NCBI GenBank assembly: GCA_029255685.2
Contig: CM055313.2
Coordinates: 69,108,641-69,172,640, forward strand
Reading direction: 5' to 3'
Length of the DNA stretch: 64,000 bases
Origin: Silene conica
Lineage: Eukaryota; Streptophyta; Magnoliopsida; Caryophyllales; Caryophyllaceae
Position numbers and translations under genes: made by a program. Under the pieces are notes generated by a model, which did no database searches, was not told where the DNA came from, and saw only the letters and a program-made list of their open reading frames with translations. Of the stretch, positions 23,771 through 34,079 are shown in pieces (within the stretch, counting starts at the first letter, position 1; each line of letters starts with the position of its first letter).

Positions 23771-25553
23771 AACGCAAAATTCGCGATTTCTATTCGTTGC
23801 AAAACTTAACACTTCGACACCAATTCCTAAGAATTACAACAAACAAGTTTACCCAACATTATAGATTATCAAATACTACTTCCTAGCAGCACATAACTCC
23901 CATAACAATCCTCAAAACGGTTATAGCAAGTATCCGTCGCAAACATGAGATTCTTCATAAAAATAACATATGAATGCAAGAACACCAACAAGCATGATTT
24001 CATCATAATAAAGCATTCCTAAGCATGCTACTAAGTCCTTTGATCATTAAACATTAATAAAAACAGAAACCATCACAAGATTTACAACAAAAGTGCTAAT
24101 ATTCACAAATAGGCCGAGTTTCTCATTATCGTCACCTCACAAGCGATTCCGGCTAAAGATCCTCCTTGACCAGGTTGCTAACACCCTCTGGATCGTCTAA
24201 GCCCTTACCTACAAACATAAAAACCGAGTTTTAGGACAGAAAACCGATCCTCACAAAATGGACAGATTTTTCGGAGTGAAGGAAATGAAAAATTAAAGTG
24301 ATAGATGGCTTGGAAATTTGATGAGGATTCCGAAAATATTATTGTTACCTTGATTCGGTCGACGGATGATAAAGAAAGGATCGAAAAGGAGATGAATAAA
24401 ATGGAGGTTTGAGGAAGATGAAGTTACTGTGAAATGAATTCTTGAGCAAATGAAATGTCGACAAAGGTCTTTAAAAGGTGTACAAGAGTTGTCCTTTCCG
24501 TCACATTTAAAACGGGTTCGGATATTAGAACGGGTTTAAGTTGTGAAATGAATTTACCAAGTTTGCATTCGTCTTAAGGACTTAGGGTTCTTAAGACGGA
24601 TGTTACTTATTATTAAAATATCTCACGATACATTAATAAAATATTTTCCGTTAAGTTATTAAAATATTATTTTATTACTTAAAATAATTAAAATGCTTAG
24701 AATATGTTTTACGAAAAATACGGGATGTTACAATGGGGATATGCCTTAAGTTAGCCTCTGAGCCCGATATGTGTATTTATGTCGTGTCTGAGATATGCCT
24801 TAAGCTGGCCTCTGAGCTCAGACGTGTTTTTTGTGATCGTGTCAGGATATGCCTTAAGTTGGCCTCTCAGTCTGACAAGTAGAGCAATTGTATAACGGGG
24901 TAGCTATGATGTTGATGTCGTGTCGGGAGTACTATTGGATGCTAGAGTATGCCTTAAGTTGGCCTCTGAGTCTAATGTCATGTGATGTAGTAAGGGAGTA
25001 TGCCTTAAGCTGGCCTCTGAGTCCGTTACTTATTGAGTGATTTGGATGCTAGTCTATGCCTTGAGTTCGCCTCTGAGTCTATTGTCTTGTTGATTAGCAA
25101 AGGAGTATGTCTTAAGTTCGCCTCTGAGTTCTTGCTTGATAAAGTGAACTTGGTATTAGGTTATGTCTTATGTTGACCGCTGAACCTTTTATTTATTAAA
25201 TATATGTTATGTTTAGGTTATGTCTTAAGTTGACCACTGAGCCTTCATAGTTAGTGAAAGTGAATATATGCTATGTTTAGGTTATGTCTTAAGTTGACTG
25301 CTGATACTTCATAGGTTGTGAATATGCATGTATGCTTGTATGAGACGTATATATGAGTAAGCATGATGTTGTAGATGTAAGTGAAAGTATGGTAATGGAT
25401 TATGAGTTGTGTACTTCACATGATGAGATTTATGTTGGAGTATACATGTTTGACTATGTGAATATATATGTTATGTGTTGGTGACAACAAGTGGCTAGGA
25501 GCATCTCTAGTCACTCTCCACTAACTGTGGCGCACATGTTTCATGTGTGTAGG

Positions 25554-26211
25554 CAAAGATGAAGCTAGAGTAAAATTTTGACCAGGGCCGATTTTTTCTC
25601 CGTCCAACGTCTATCGTCTACCCTTATTTATCATTCATGCTTTTTGTATCATTATTTTAGTGTTTTCAATATATATTTAGATTAGACAATTTAAGAAATA
25701 TACAAATTAATATTTACTTTTATGTAACTAATAAAATATACATTAGTTTTTTTCGATAAACATACTCCATATTCTATATATAGAGTGGTTTTTTATTTAC
25801 ACGATGAAACAAATCGAAAAAAAAAAACATAACTGATAAAAAACAAGTCATAAAATAATTGTTAGTAGAATAATAATGGTAATATTATTAACTTATGTAG
25901 GAGTGTAGGACCATTTCCATCCCTACTTTTTAGTCATAAAAATCTTTGTAGACGTTAAAATATAATAAGTAAAGTTACCGAAACAGAGTATAATTGATGC
26001 TAAATAAGAAAATGATAAGAAACAAAAAATACAAATTCTAAAAACTAGCACTTCCAAGAGTCGATCCTATGATCTCATAGGAGCACTCCTCACCATCTTT
26101 ACCAATTTCCTAATGTAGACTATTGATCTAAATATAACCATTATTAATACTTATTTTTCGAAGTTCAGCCCGGGCCATGGCCCATCTGGCCCTTACTGTG
26201 CTTCGTCTATG
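25554..26211. mobile_element. hAT-like non-autonomous element nested in solo LTR B
   Basis: The 8-bp word TGTGTAGG flanks it (25546-25553, 26212-26219). Ends CAAAGATGAAGC and, inverted, CATAGACGAAGC match at 10 of 12. Copy A shows the uninterrupted site. Length is 658 bp, AT-rich, without a transposase. Confidence 0.8.
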
Positions 26212-27180
26212 TGTGTAGGTTGGTGATTGTTGTACAGGGGTTACCTTAGGGCTTGTGAGCGATGATCCTTCATCGATTGACGTTTACCTTATTCGTTAGC
26301 TCGACCTTCTTTTATACAGTTTTGGTGCCCGTAGGGATATGCCATCCCGGGCTGTGCATGTATTTGATACTTAGTACTTATTTATGTTTCAGTTTATTTC
26401 CGCATTCCAGTTTTGTAGCATGACACCTCGTATGTTATTTCATTTCATTCAAAAGTTTTAATTCCACGCAAATTTCATGCATTTGGATGTTTTCTATTCC
26501 CGCTGCCGCTAGAGGTTTTACAGTGGATGTGCTGCCATACAAGAAAAGACCGGTTAAGGAATGAGGTAATTATGGAGAAGGTAAAAGTGGCCCAATAGAG
26601 GACAAGATGATGGAAAACCGACTAAGATGGTTTGGTCATGTGAGAAGGAGACTTATGGACGCACCGGTTAGAAGGTTGAGACCTGGGGTGCAGAAAAGGT
26701 TGCTAAGGGTTGAGGGAGACCTAAACAAACTTGGAGAAGAGTTATTGAGCACAATATGAGATTTCTCGGGCTTCAGGAGGGGATGGTGATGGAGAGGGTA
26801 ATATGGAGGGATATGATAAATGTGGACTTCTAGGATGTTTTTATTAAGTTTTCTAAAAAAAATTTCTTTTTGCATTTGTTACACTTTCTCCCAAAACTCT
26901 TATATTAAATTTTACTTCGTTTCTCAAAATCACTTTAAACTTAATTTATTCTTGATTTATTTTTTTTGGTTTTTATACATGTGATAAGTTCGATTTAAAA
27001 TCTATAAAACCCATTTGCCTTTCATTTTCTGTTTCACTCCACTTCCGGTTTTTTTCTTTTCTGTGTTTTTCTCTTGTTGAGATGAGACTTGAGAGTTCAC
27101 TCATGACGGTTCCAAAGGATGATTCATGTCAGCCGACCCCATAACATTTCGGGACTAAGGATTTGTTGTTGTTGTTGTTG

Positions 27181-27786
27181 TCGTTTAATAATAAATTGAT
27201 AATTGTTATAATATGTGAAATGTGTAAAGATTGATCTGTGTTCTTCTCATTAAACAATATACATATTTATACAATAAGGAATGGATTAGGGCCTAGACAA
27301 TATGGACTACCCGGCCCTAATAATAATCCATGTCACATTAATATGTCATGTCACATTAAAAAGATGTCATGCCACATTTAAATGTCACGTCACATAAAAA
27401 ATTTATCATAATACATTATTTTAGGTACTCTTCTAATTATATTTTATAGATTATTTTTTCGAAAATACATGTTCATTTCTGAATATGCAAACACGCACGA
27501 GTTTTGAATATGTGTGATGCATATTTGCTTTAAGATGTGGATTTTAGATTTAGTTCGTTGACTTTTGTGACATTTCTATAGCGGAAATCGGTGATGATGT
27601 TTGAACACAAATATATGTCAACTAGCAATGACGGATATTGACCGTAAAGGAATATTAACCGTTATCCTTAAACATTCTCCATTTATATTCAAACTATAAA
27701 TATTTTTTTTTACTCCGTGGATATTTAATTACCACTTTTTTAATAAAGCAAAGAAAATGACTAGAGTATTCTTATGGATAACCTTT
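27181..27786. other. Intergenic DNA, no gene seen
   Basis: Only short imperfect ATGTCATGTCACATT-like repeats are visible, at 27330-27405, followed by AT-rich sequence. Confidence 0.45.
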
Positions 27787-27876
27787 TGTTAAGATTATAG
27801 ATGAGAGATAATTGCATATGGGAAATTGTATTATTGAAGTTGTGGTTTACATCATATATGGTGAGATATTTATAAT

Positions 27877-28619
27877 GGGACGTACTTTTTCACATACGAA
27901 AATTACTCTTTTACATACAACTTTTACAATTATACCCTCATCATTTTCGTTACACTCATCCAAAATTTATTTATTTTCTCTCTTCCACTTCACCACCAAT
28001 ATCACCCTCATTCATCTATCGACGACATTCCTCCGGCAGACCGTATATCCCACTCCCCTCCACCGCACCTCTCTTCGGCAACCGACCTCTCTAGTGAATT
28101 CCCATCGCCGTATTTCCGTTCTCCTCCTCACAACCAACAACCCCCACAATCCCTCTATGCGTGAGTAATAGCATCCATTTAATTCCTTTTTCCATGGATT
28201 TACAAAGGTGCATCATTCTAATGAAGATATATTTGAAAGGTGGGTAATAGCATCCAATTAAATGACAAGCTGGAATTAATCATGTCATACTTATGGCCGT
28301 CTTTTACCATGCTCTCCTAAATTCTATAACCATCTATAAACCCTAATTAACATTTACCAGAAATGTTAAATATAAACTTAATAATTTCACAAAAAAGGTA
28401 TTAATAACTTTTAAAAACAAAATTATTTCACTAATTTACGAATTATAATCCGTTGTTTAAATTTGTTAGATTCGATTTTAAATTAGATGTATATATTAGA
28501 GTTAATTTCATTATGTTTAGGTAAAAGAGAAATTATGTTTAGCAAAAGGGTATGCTATGGAAATTTTATGAGAAAATGTATGTGAAAGAGTAAAATTCCT
28601 ATGTGAAAAAGTAATTCGT
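27877..28619. mobile_element. Non-autonomous DNA transposon inside the TRIM LTR
   Basis: The word TTTATAAT flanks it (27869-27876, 28620-28627), and the undamaged site is visible in the other LTR. Its ends share an inverted repeat of about 40 bp (core TACTTTTTCACATA, then TTTTACATACA-like). The interior has a GC-richer Pro/Ser-coding-like stretch (about 27960-28165) that may be captured host sequence. The 8-bp duplication suggests hAT, while the long inverted repeats suggest Mutator. Confidence 0.7.
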
Positions 28620-28868
28620 TTTATAATAACTCACAATTAAACCACTTAACCCTAGTTTAACCCTAATGGGCCTTTGGATCTAATATCCTAATACCCTCCC
28701 GCAATCGTAAAGCAGTAATTGTACGAACTTTACGATTGGAGAAAGAAAAAACATAAGAAATACAAGAAAAACATAATAAAAAAAACGTCTTTATCTCCTC
28801 ATCTTGATCTTCCTTCAAAACATTTATCATCATCAATTTCTTCCTTTTTTCACAAGTTGGTTGGTAAG

Positions 28869-29065
28869 GGTGCGTATATGACTCGCCAGACAAATTTTGA
28901 TGCGTATAGGACTCGCCAGACAAATTTTAGTGCGTAACTCGCCAGTTTTCTTCTCAGGTGCGTAACTCGCCAGTTTTTTTTTCAAGTGCGTAACTCGCCA
29001 GTTTTTTCAATGCGTAACTCGCCAGTTTTTTTCAGTGCATAACTCGCCAATTTTTTTCAGTGCAT
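28869..29065. repeat. Short tandem repeat inside the TRIM
   Basis: About seven units of 24-32 bp are built on TGCGTAACTCGCCAG followed by a T-run. The first two units have extra bases (GCGTATATGACTCGCCAG). Confidence 0.8.
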
Positions 29066-29462
29066 AGATATTATCCTAAAATTCAGCTGGAGGGCACCAT
29101 AGTTAATTAGTCCCTCCGGCAGGGCAGCGGAATGTCGTTTTTAGGGCTCAAGAGCGTAAGACTCTGATACCATGTTAAGATTATAGATGAGAGATAATTG
29201 CATATGGGAAATTGTATTATTGAAGTTGTAGTTTACATCATATATGGTGAGGTATTAATAACTCACAATTAAACCACTTAACCCTAATTTAACCCTAATG
29301 AGCCTTTGGATCTAATATCCTAATACCTTTATTTACACAAAATGTCATTAAATGACCCAACATTAATCAATCATCACTCATTTAAATTAATAAAAAAACA
29401 TCTAACACACTAGCAATTGTATTTTTAATAGTTTTTTGTTAACATTTTCTTAATATTTGCAC

Positions 29463-29587
<125 letters not shown>

Positions 29588-29761
29588 GTAGGATCATATG
29601 AGTTGGGGCAATATTGGTGAGTTATACCTTTAAATCTGGACCATTCATATTTAATATTGATGAGTGGCTGAGATTTAATCTAATAAATTCAATAGAAACC
29701 CCCCAAATTTAACCTCCTTCAATCTTTATTTTCTCGTCTGACGATTGTCCATTTAACTAGC

Positions 29762-30127
29762 ATGGAATCACTTGCTCCAATGGGAATGTACTCTAGTCTA
29801 TTACGCTTAATCACTCTCGCCTTGTTGGCCACTTTGATTTCAACATCCTTTATTGCCTTCAACTGCTCCGAAACTTGTGTATTCCCCGTAATGCATTCAT
29901 TGGGATTATCTTACACATTCCGAAATTTCAGCCTTTGCAGATTTTTGACATTTCTCACAATTCATTTCATGGTTCAATGCCACCTACTTTCATACGCTTC
30001 ATCAATTTACTCTTTCTTAATCTCTCAACAATCAATTTTGACGACTATCTTCCCTCTAATTTTTCGTAATTTTAAGACCTTAATTACCTTGATTTGTACT
30101 CAAACAGATTTACCGGGAATCTTATAA
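29762..30127 (+). pseudogene. Captured LRR receptor-like protein fragment
   Basis: The ATG at 29762 opens a 121-aa frame with a hydrophobic signal-peptide-like stretch (LLRLITLALLATLISTSFIA). The LRR part is in another frame (about 29875-30069): LQIFDISHNSFHGSMPPTF, then LLFLNLS, the LxxLxLSxNxFxGxxP pattern of plant extracellular LRRs. A further repeat at about 30075-30125 reads TLNYLDLYSNRFTG-like in a third frame. It is a broken fragment, not a working receptor. It lies just inside the terminus and points inward, the place where the large MULE starts its Ulp1-like gene, so a terminus-driven transcript could include it. Confidence 0.6.
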
Positions 30128-30200
30128 ACCTCAACATATATTGAAATAATTGAATTATTGAAATAATAATTTGGAGATACGACGGATGTTGATTGCTACT

Positions 30201-32065
30201 ACTATATTGAAATAATTGAGTTATTGTCCAAACTCAATTATTGTATTATATAAATTTAGTTATTGTAATGTCCAATCTCGGTTATTGTATTATAGAAACT
30301 CAGTTGTTGTAATATTCAAACTCAGTTATTGTATTAAAAGGACCCTGTTATTGTATTATACAAACTCTGTTATTGTATCATAAAAACTCAATTATTATAT
30401 TGTCCAAACTTAGTTATTGTATTATAGATACCTAGTTATTATATTATACAACCTAAGTTATTGTATTATAGAAACTCACTTAGTTTATTTGTCCAAACTC
30501 GTATTAAAGGGACCAAGTTATTGTAATATTGAAACTGAGTTATATATTGTAATAATAAAACAACCATGTTTTGTTACTGAAGTATATAAGAATGACGATG
30601 AAATACTATATTGAAACAATTGAGTTATTGTCCAAACTCAATTATTGTATTACATAAATTTAGTTATTTTAATGTCCAATTTCGGTTATAGTATTATAGA
30701 GACTCGGTTGCTGTAATGTCCAAACTCAATTATTGTATTAAAAGAACCGAGTTATTGTATTATACAAACTCTATTATTGTATCATAAAAACTCAATTATT
30801 CTATTGTCCAAACTTAGTTATTGTATTATAGATACCTAGTTATTATATTATACAACCTAAGTTATTGTATTATAGAAACTCACTTAGTTTATTTGTCTAA
30901 ACTCGTATTAAAGGGACCAAGTTATTGTGATATTGAAACTGAGTTATTGTAATAATAAAACAACCATGTTTTTTTACTGAAGAATATAAGAATGATGATG
31001 AAATACTATATTGAAACAATTGAGTTATTGTCCAAACTCAATTATTGTATTATATAAATTTAGTTATTGTAATGTCCAATCTCGGTTATTGTATTATAGA
31101 AACTCAGTTGTTGTAATATTCAAACTCAGTTATTGTATTAAAAGGACCCTGTTATTGTATTATACAAACTCTGCTATTGTATCATAAAAACTCAATTATT
31201 ATATTGTCCAAACTTAGTTATTGTATTATAGATACCTAGTTATTATATTTTACAACCTAAGTTATTGTATTATAGAAACTCACTTAGTTTATTTGTCCAA
31301 ACTCGTATTAAAGGGACCAAGTTATTGTAATATTGAAACTGAGTTACATATTGTAATAATAAAACAACCATGTTTTGTTACTGAAGTATATAAGAATGAC
31401 GATGAAATACTATATTGAAACAATTGAGTTATTGTCCAAACTCAATTATTGTATTATATAAATTTAGTTATTGTAATGTCCAATCTCGGTTATTGTATTA
31501 TAGAAACTCAGTTGTTGTAATATTCAAACTCAGTTATTGTATTAAAAGGACCCTGTTATTGTATTATACAAACTCTGTTATTGTATCATAAAAACTCAAT
31601 TATTATATTGTCCAAACTTAGTTATTGTATTATAGATACCTAGTTATTATATTATACAACCTAAGTTATTGTATTATAGAAACTCACTTAGTTTATTTGT
31701 CCAAACTCGTATTAAAGGGACCAAGTTATTGTAATATTGAAACTGAGTTATATATTGTAATAATAAAACAACCATGTTTTGTTACTGAAGTATATAAGAA
31801 TGACGATGAAATACTATATTGAAACAATTGAGTTATTGTCCAAACTCAATTATTGTATTACATAAATTTAGTTATTTTAATGTCCAATTTCGGTTATAGT
31901 ATTATAGAGACTCAGTTGTTGTAATGTCCAAACTCAGTTATTGTATTAAAAGAACCGAGTTATTGTATTATACAAACTCAGTTATTGTATTAAAAGAACC
32001 GAGTTATTGTATTATACAAACTCAGTTATTGTATTATAAAAACTCAGTTATTGTATTGTCCAAAG
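30201..32065 (-). repeat. 404-bp higher-order tandem repeat of GTTATTGT motifs
   Basis: Five units start at 30201, 30605, 31005, 31409 and 31813 (spacing 404, 400, 404, 404), and the last is partial. Each unit is built of about 20 diverged 20-22-bp subunits with the core GTTATTGTATTATA, the complement of TACAATAAC. Units 1, 3 and 4 are nearly identical, and units 2 and 5 share variants, so duplication probably proceeded in blocks. The short ORFs here are translations of the repeat. Confidence 0.92.
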
Positions 32066-32670
32066 CGCTATTCCAATCTACATCCGCGCCGGAAGCAAAT
32101 TCCCATTTGCCGTACTTTTTAAAATGATCCGGGTAGACATATTCTATACTATACTACTATAGTAGCGGATACCTTCTTCTATTCTCTAATTTAAAACTAA
32201 ACTCAAATCCCTTTTATTTACTGGGGCTAGGGTTTGCTCGAGCACTTTCTTTTATAAGTCCCCTACTTGTTGTGTGTTTATATGAGCCGTTTATTTCTTG
32301 CTAGTACACCTAACCATCGCATTGGCTCGGTTATAGCAACTGCGTGTACCTCTTCTATCTACGAACTACTAAGTTGACTCATCCTCTGACACACCCTTCT
32401 TGCTTTATATTCCAATTCTATTATACACATGCTTGCTTATATATGTAGAGCACGTGGGCTTCTGGTGGAGCAGAAACTTCAAATGTTTTGGTTTCACTCG
32501 CGTAACACATAAAAGGTACAGTAAGATTTATTAGAAGAAAGAGAGAGAGAGAAAAAAAATAAGTTTGTCTATTTTTTTGTGGGTTAATCTCACTCATTGA
32601 GTTTGTTAGATCCATTGGTATATAAATGCGGGGTGTAACTCACGAAAAGTGCCAAACTCACCGGATCTTG

Positions 32671-32894
<224 letters not shown>

Positions 32895-32902
32895 ATATAT
32901 AT

Positions 32903-33441
32903 GGGTCGAGATCCGGTGAGAACCACTCTTATAATGAGAACCATGAGAACCATTACTAAATCTCCACTAAATCCTGTTTCGAAAGTTTAGATGGATCATT
33001 TACCATTAGTTTAACTTATTCAAATACACACTTTAGTATCATTAAACAAAATTTTTGATTTTATTAACAAAATATATACTTAGTGTCCCAAAATACAATT
33101 AGGCATACTAAAACGATTATAAATGCACGGAAAACGACCACTACGTGCATGAAATTTTTTACATGCATGAAAATGATTACTAGGTGCATGAAATAATAGG
33201 CTATATGTGCATTAAAACGAGTTCTAGGTGCATGAAAAATGATAGATACGTAAAAATCGGTAGTAGGTGCATGAAAATTAATAAAACGTATCTCACCTTG
33301 ATTTCCGTCACTAGTATATATTTTCTAGACCAAGAAATATGTTCTCTAGCCATAAAATTTCTTGCCGAATCCAAATATGTCATTAATTTTTTTTTAAAAG
33401 TCCGTAAGGTAGAGTTTTCATGGTTCTCATTATATGGGTGC
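32903..33441. mobile_element. Small (TA)n-flanked MULE-like element (E4)
   Basis: The left end reads GGGTCGAGATCCGGTGAGAA with TGAGAACC repeated 18 bp further on. The right end, inverted, contains TATAATGAGAACCATGA, matching the left end from its second TGAGAACC. It sits within TA repeats on both sides (to 32889 and from 33442). The interior has about seven copies of a GTGCATGAAAA-like word at 33125-33280. It is non-coding. The GAGATCCGGTGAG terminus resembles the MULE left end (GAGTTCCGGTGAG). Confidence 0.65.
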
Positions 33442-33456
33442 TATATATATTATATA

Positions 33457-33531
<75 letters not shown>
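33442..33531. repeat. (TA)n(TATG)n(TA)n microsatellite
   Basis: TA repeats enclose about seven TATG units (33465-33490) on the right side of E4. Confidence 0.95.
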
Positions 33532-33537
<6 letters not shown>

Positions 33538-33646
33538 CACTCTTTTGATTTGAAGGGGAAAATATTTGTGTACAAATCTTCGTCTTTTTATAATTAGAAA
33601 AAAATATGAACCTACATAATATTAAGGCTCTTAAATAGAGCTTTTA

Positions 33647-33710
33647 CTAGTGTAACATCCGTGAAAAATCGAGGGGTTGTGTATACTTATTTTTAAAGAC
33701 GACAAAGGTA
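33647..33710 (+). repeat. Left copy of an inverted repeat (LTR-start-like)
   Basis: TGTAACATCCGTGAAAAATC, then GGGGTTGTG and TTATTTTTAAAGACGACAAA. The complement recurs at 37805-37860. It looks like the beginning of an LTR rather than an element terminus made for the Helitron piece between. Confidence 0.6.
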
Positions 33711-34079
33711 AATTCATTTCAATATATAACAATTCTATTTATTCGAACAAATTGATTTTTAACGGGGATGTTTGCATATAAGATATGTTCGGTCAAAAGG
33801 TGAATTTTCTGGTGCACTAATTTTCGAATGGCTGTTAGTAATGATGATAATATTTTGATTACTTATGATAACATTAATGAATAAGGTATATAAGAAAAAA
33901 CAATAAACGATTAAAAAAAATATTAAATAACTAATAATGAGTAGTTTGGAAAGTTATTGTCTTTTGATGAATTGCCTACGGAACATAAATTGACGGACAA
34001 ATACGATGAACAAAATAACTAATCAGGTAGAAATATAAATTAAATGGGTGTATTAAAATTCGATAATGTAGGACAAAAA
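33711..34079. other. AT-rich spacer, no gene
   Basis: No coding signal. It lies between the inverted-repeat copy and the helicase remnant and could include the decayed Helitron 3' end, which I could not place. Confidence 0.4.

Larger units (their letters stand above)
21857..24732 (-). mobile_element. Solo LTR, copy C, nested in copy B
   Basis: On minus it reads TGTAACATCCCGTATTTTTC...GGGGTTTTACA. ATGGG flanks it on both sides (21852-21856, 24733-24737). At 2876 bp it is the longest copy, because of a GC-rich tandem block (23455-23770) and two GAGAGCCGGTTTCCC-type stretches (22388 and 23255). It has no internal region. Copy C is younger than B, which it interrupts. Confidence 0.9.
21793..25320 (+). 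repeat. Hairpin array of solo LTR B (split by copy C)
   Basis: These are the same units as in copy A, at 21793-21856 and 24733-25320. Copy C inserted into the left stem of unit 2. Example stems: TGTATTGAACT with AGTTTGATACG (21793-21835) and CGTGTCTGAG with CTCAGACGTG (24783-24826). The loop core is close to ATGCCTTAAGYTGGCCTCTG throughout. Confidence 0.83.
20346..26522 (+). mobile_element. Solo LTR, copy B (hosts copy C and a hAT element)
   Basis: The element starts TGTAAAATCCC, ends AGGTTTTACA, and has GTGGA on both sides (20341-20345, 26523-26527). Removing copy C (with one ATGGG duplication) and the hAT-like insert leaves about 2.6 kb, the length of copy A. It matches A along its whole length, including the hairpin array and the GCAGGCTGCG patch. 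No internal region is present. It sits inside the LINE. Confidence 0.9.
17795..27180 (+). mobile_element. RTE-type LINE, split by a nested solo LTR
   Basis: The LINE consists of 17795-20345 and 26528-27180. Between them lies solo LTR B with its GTGGA duplication. Part order is apurinic-type endonuclease, then reverse transcriptase, then a C-terminal region with an RWFGHVRRR word, and finally a (TTG)n tail at 27161-27180. This order and the (TTG)n tail are those of plant RTE LINEs. The 5' end begins right at the endonuclease domain, so the copy is 5'-truncated or lacks a UTR. Several frame breaks make it inactive. Confidence 0.9.
27787..29325 (-). mobile_element. TRIM-type short LTR retrotransposon
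   Basis: Two LTRs of about 153 bp lie at 27787-28693 (enlarged by an insertion at 27877-28619) and 29173-29325. On minus, a Met-tRNA-type primer site (TGGTATCAGAGTCT, 29172-29159) follows the right LTR, and a purine tract (GCGGGAGGG) precedes the left one. The 5-bp duplication CCTTT flanks the whole element (27782-27786, 29326-29330). The interior is under 0.5 kb and non-coding. The LTRs are nearly identical by eye, so insertion was fairly recent. It is non-autonomous by design; its ends look whole. Confidence 0.85.

Noticed and set aside
30417-31822. Three near-identical 65-aa ORFs (MYYRYLVII type)
   Set aside because: They repeat at 404-bp steps because they are read from the higher-order repeat. 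No coding bias.
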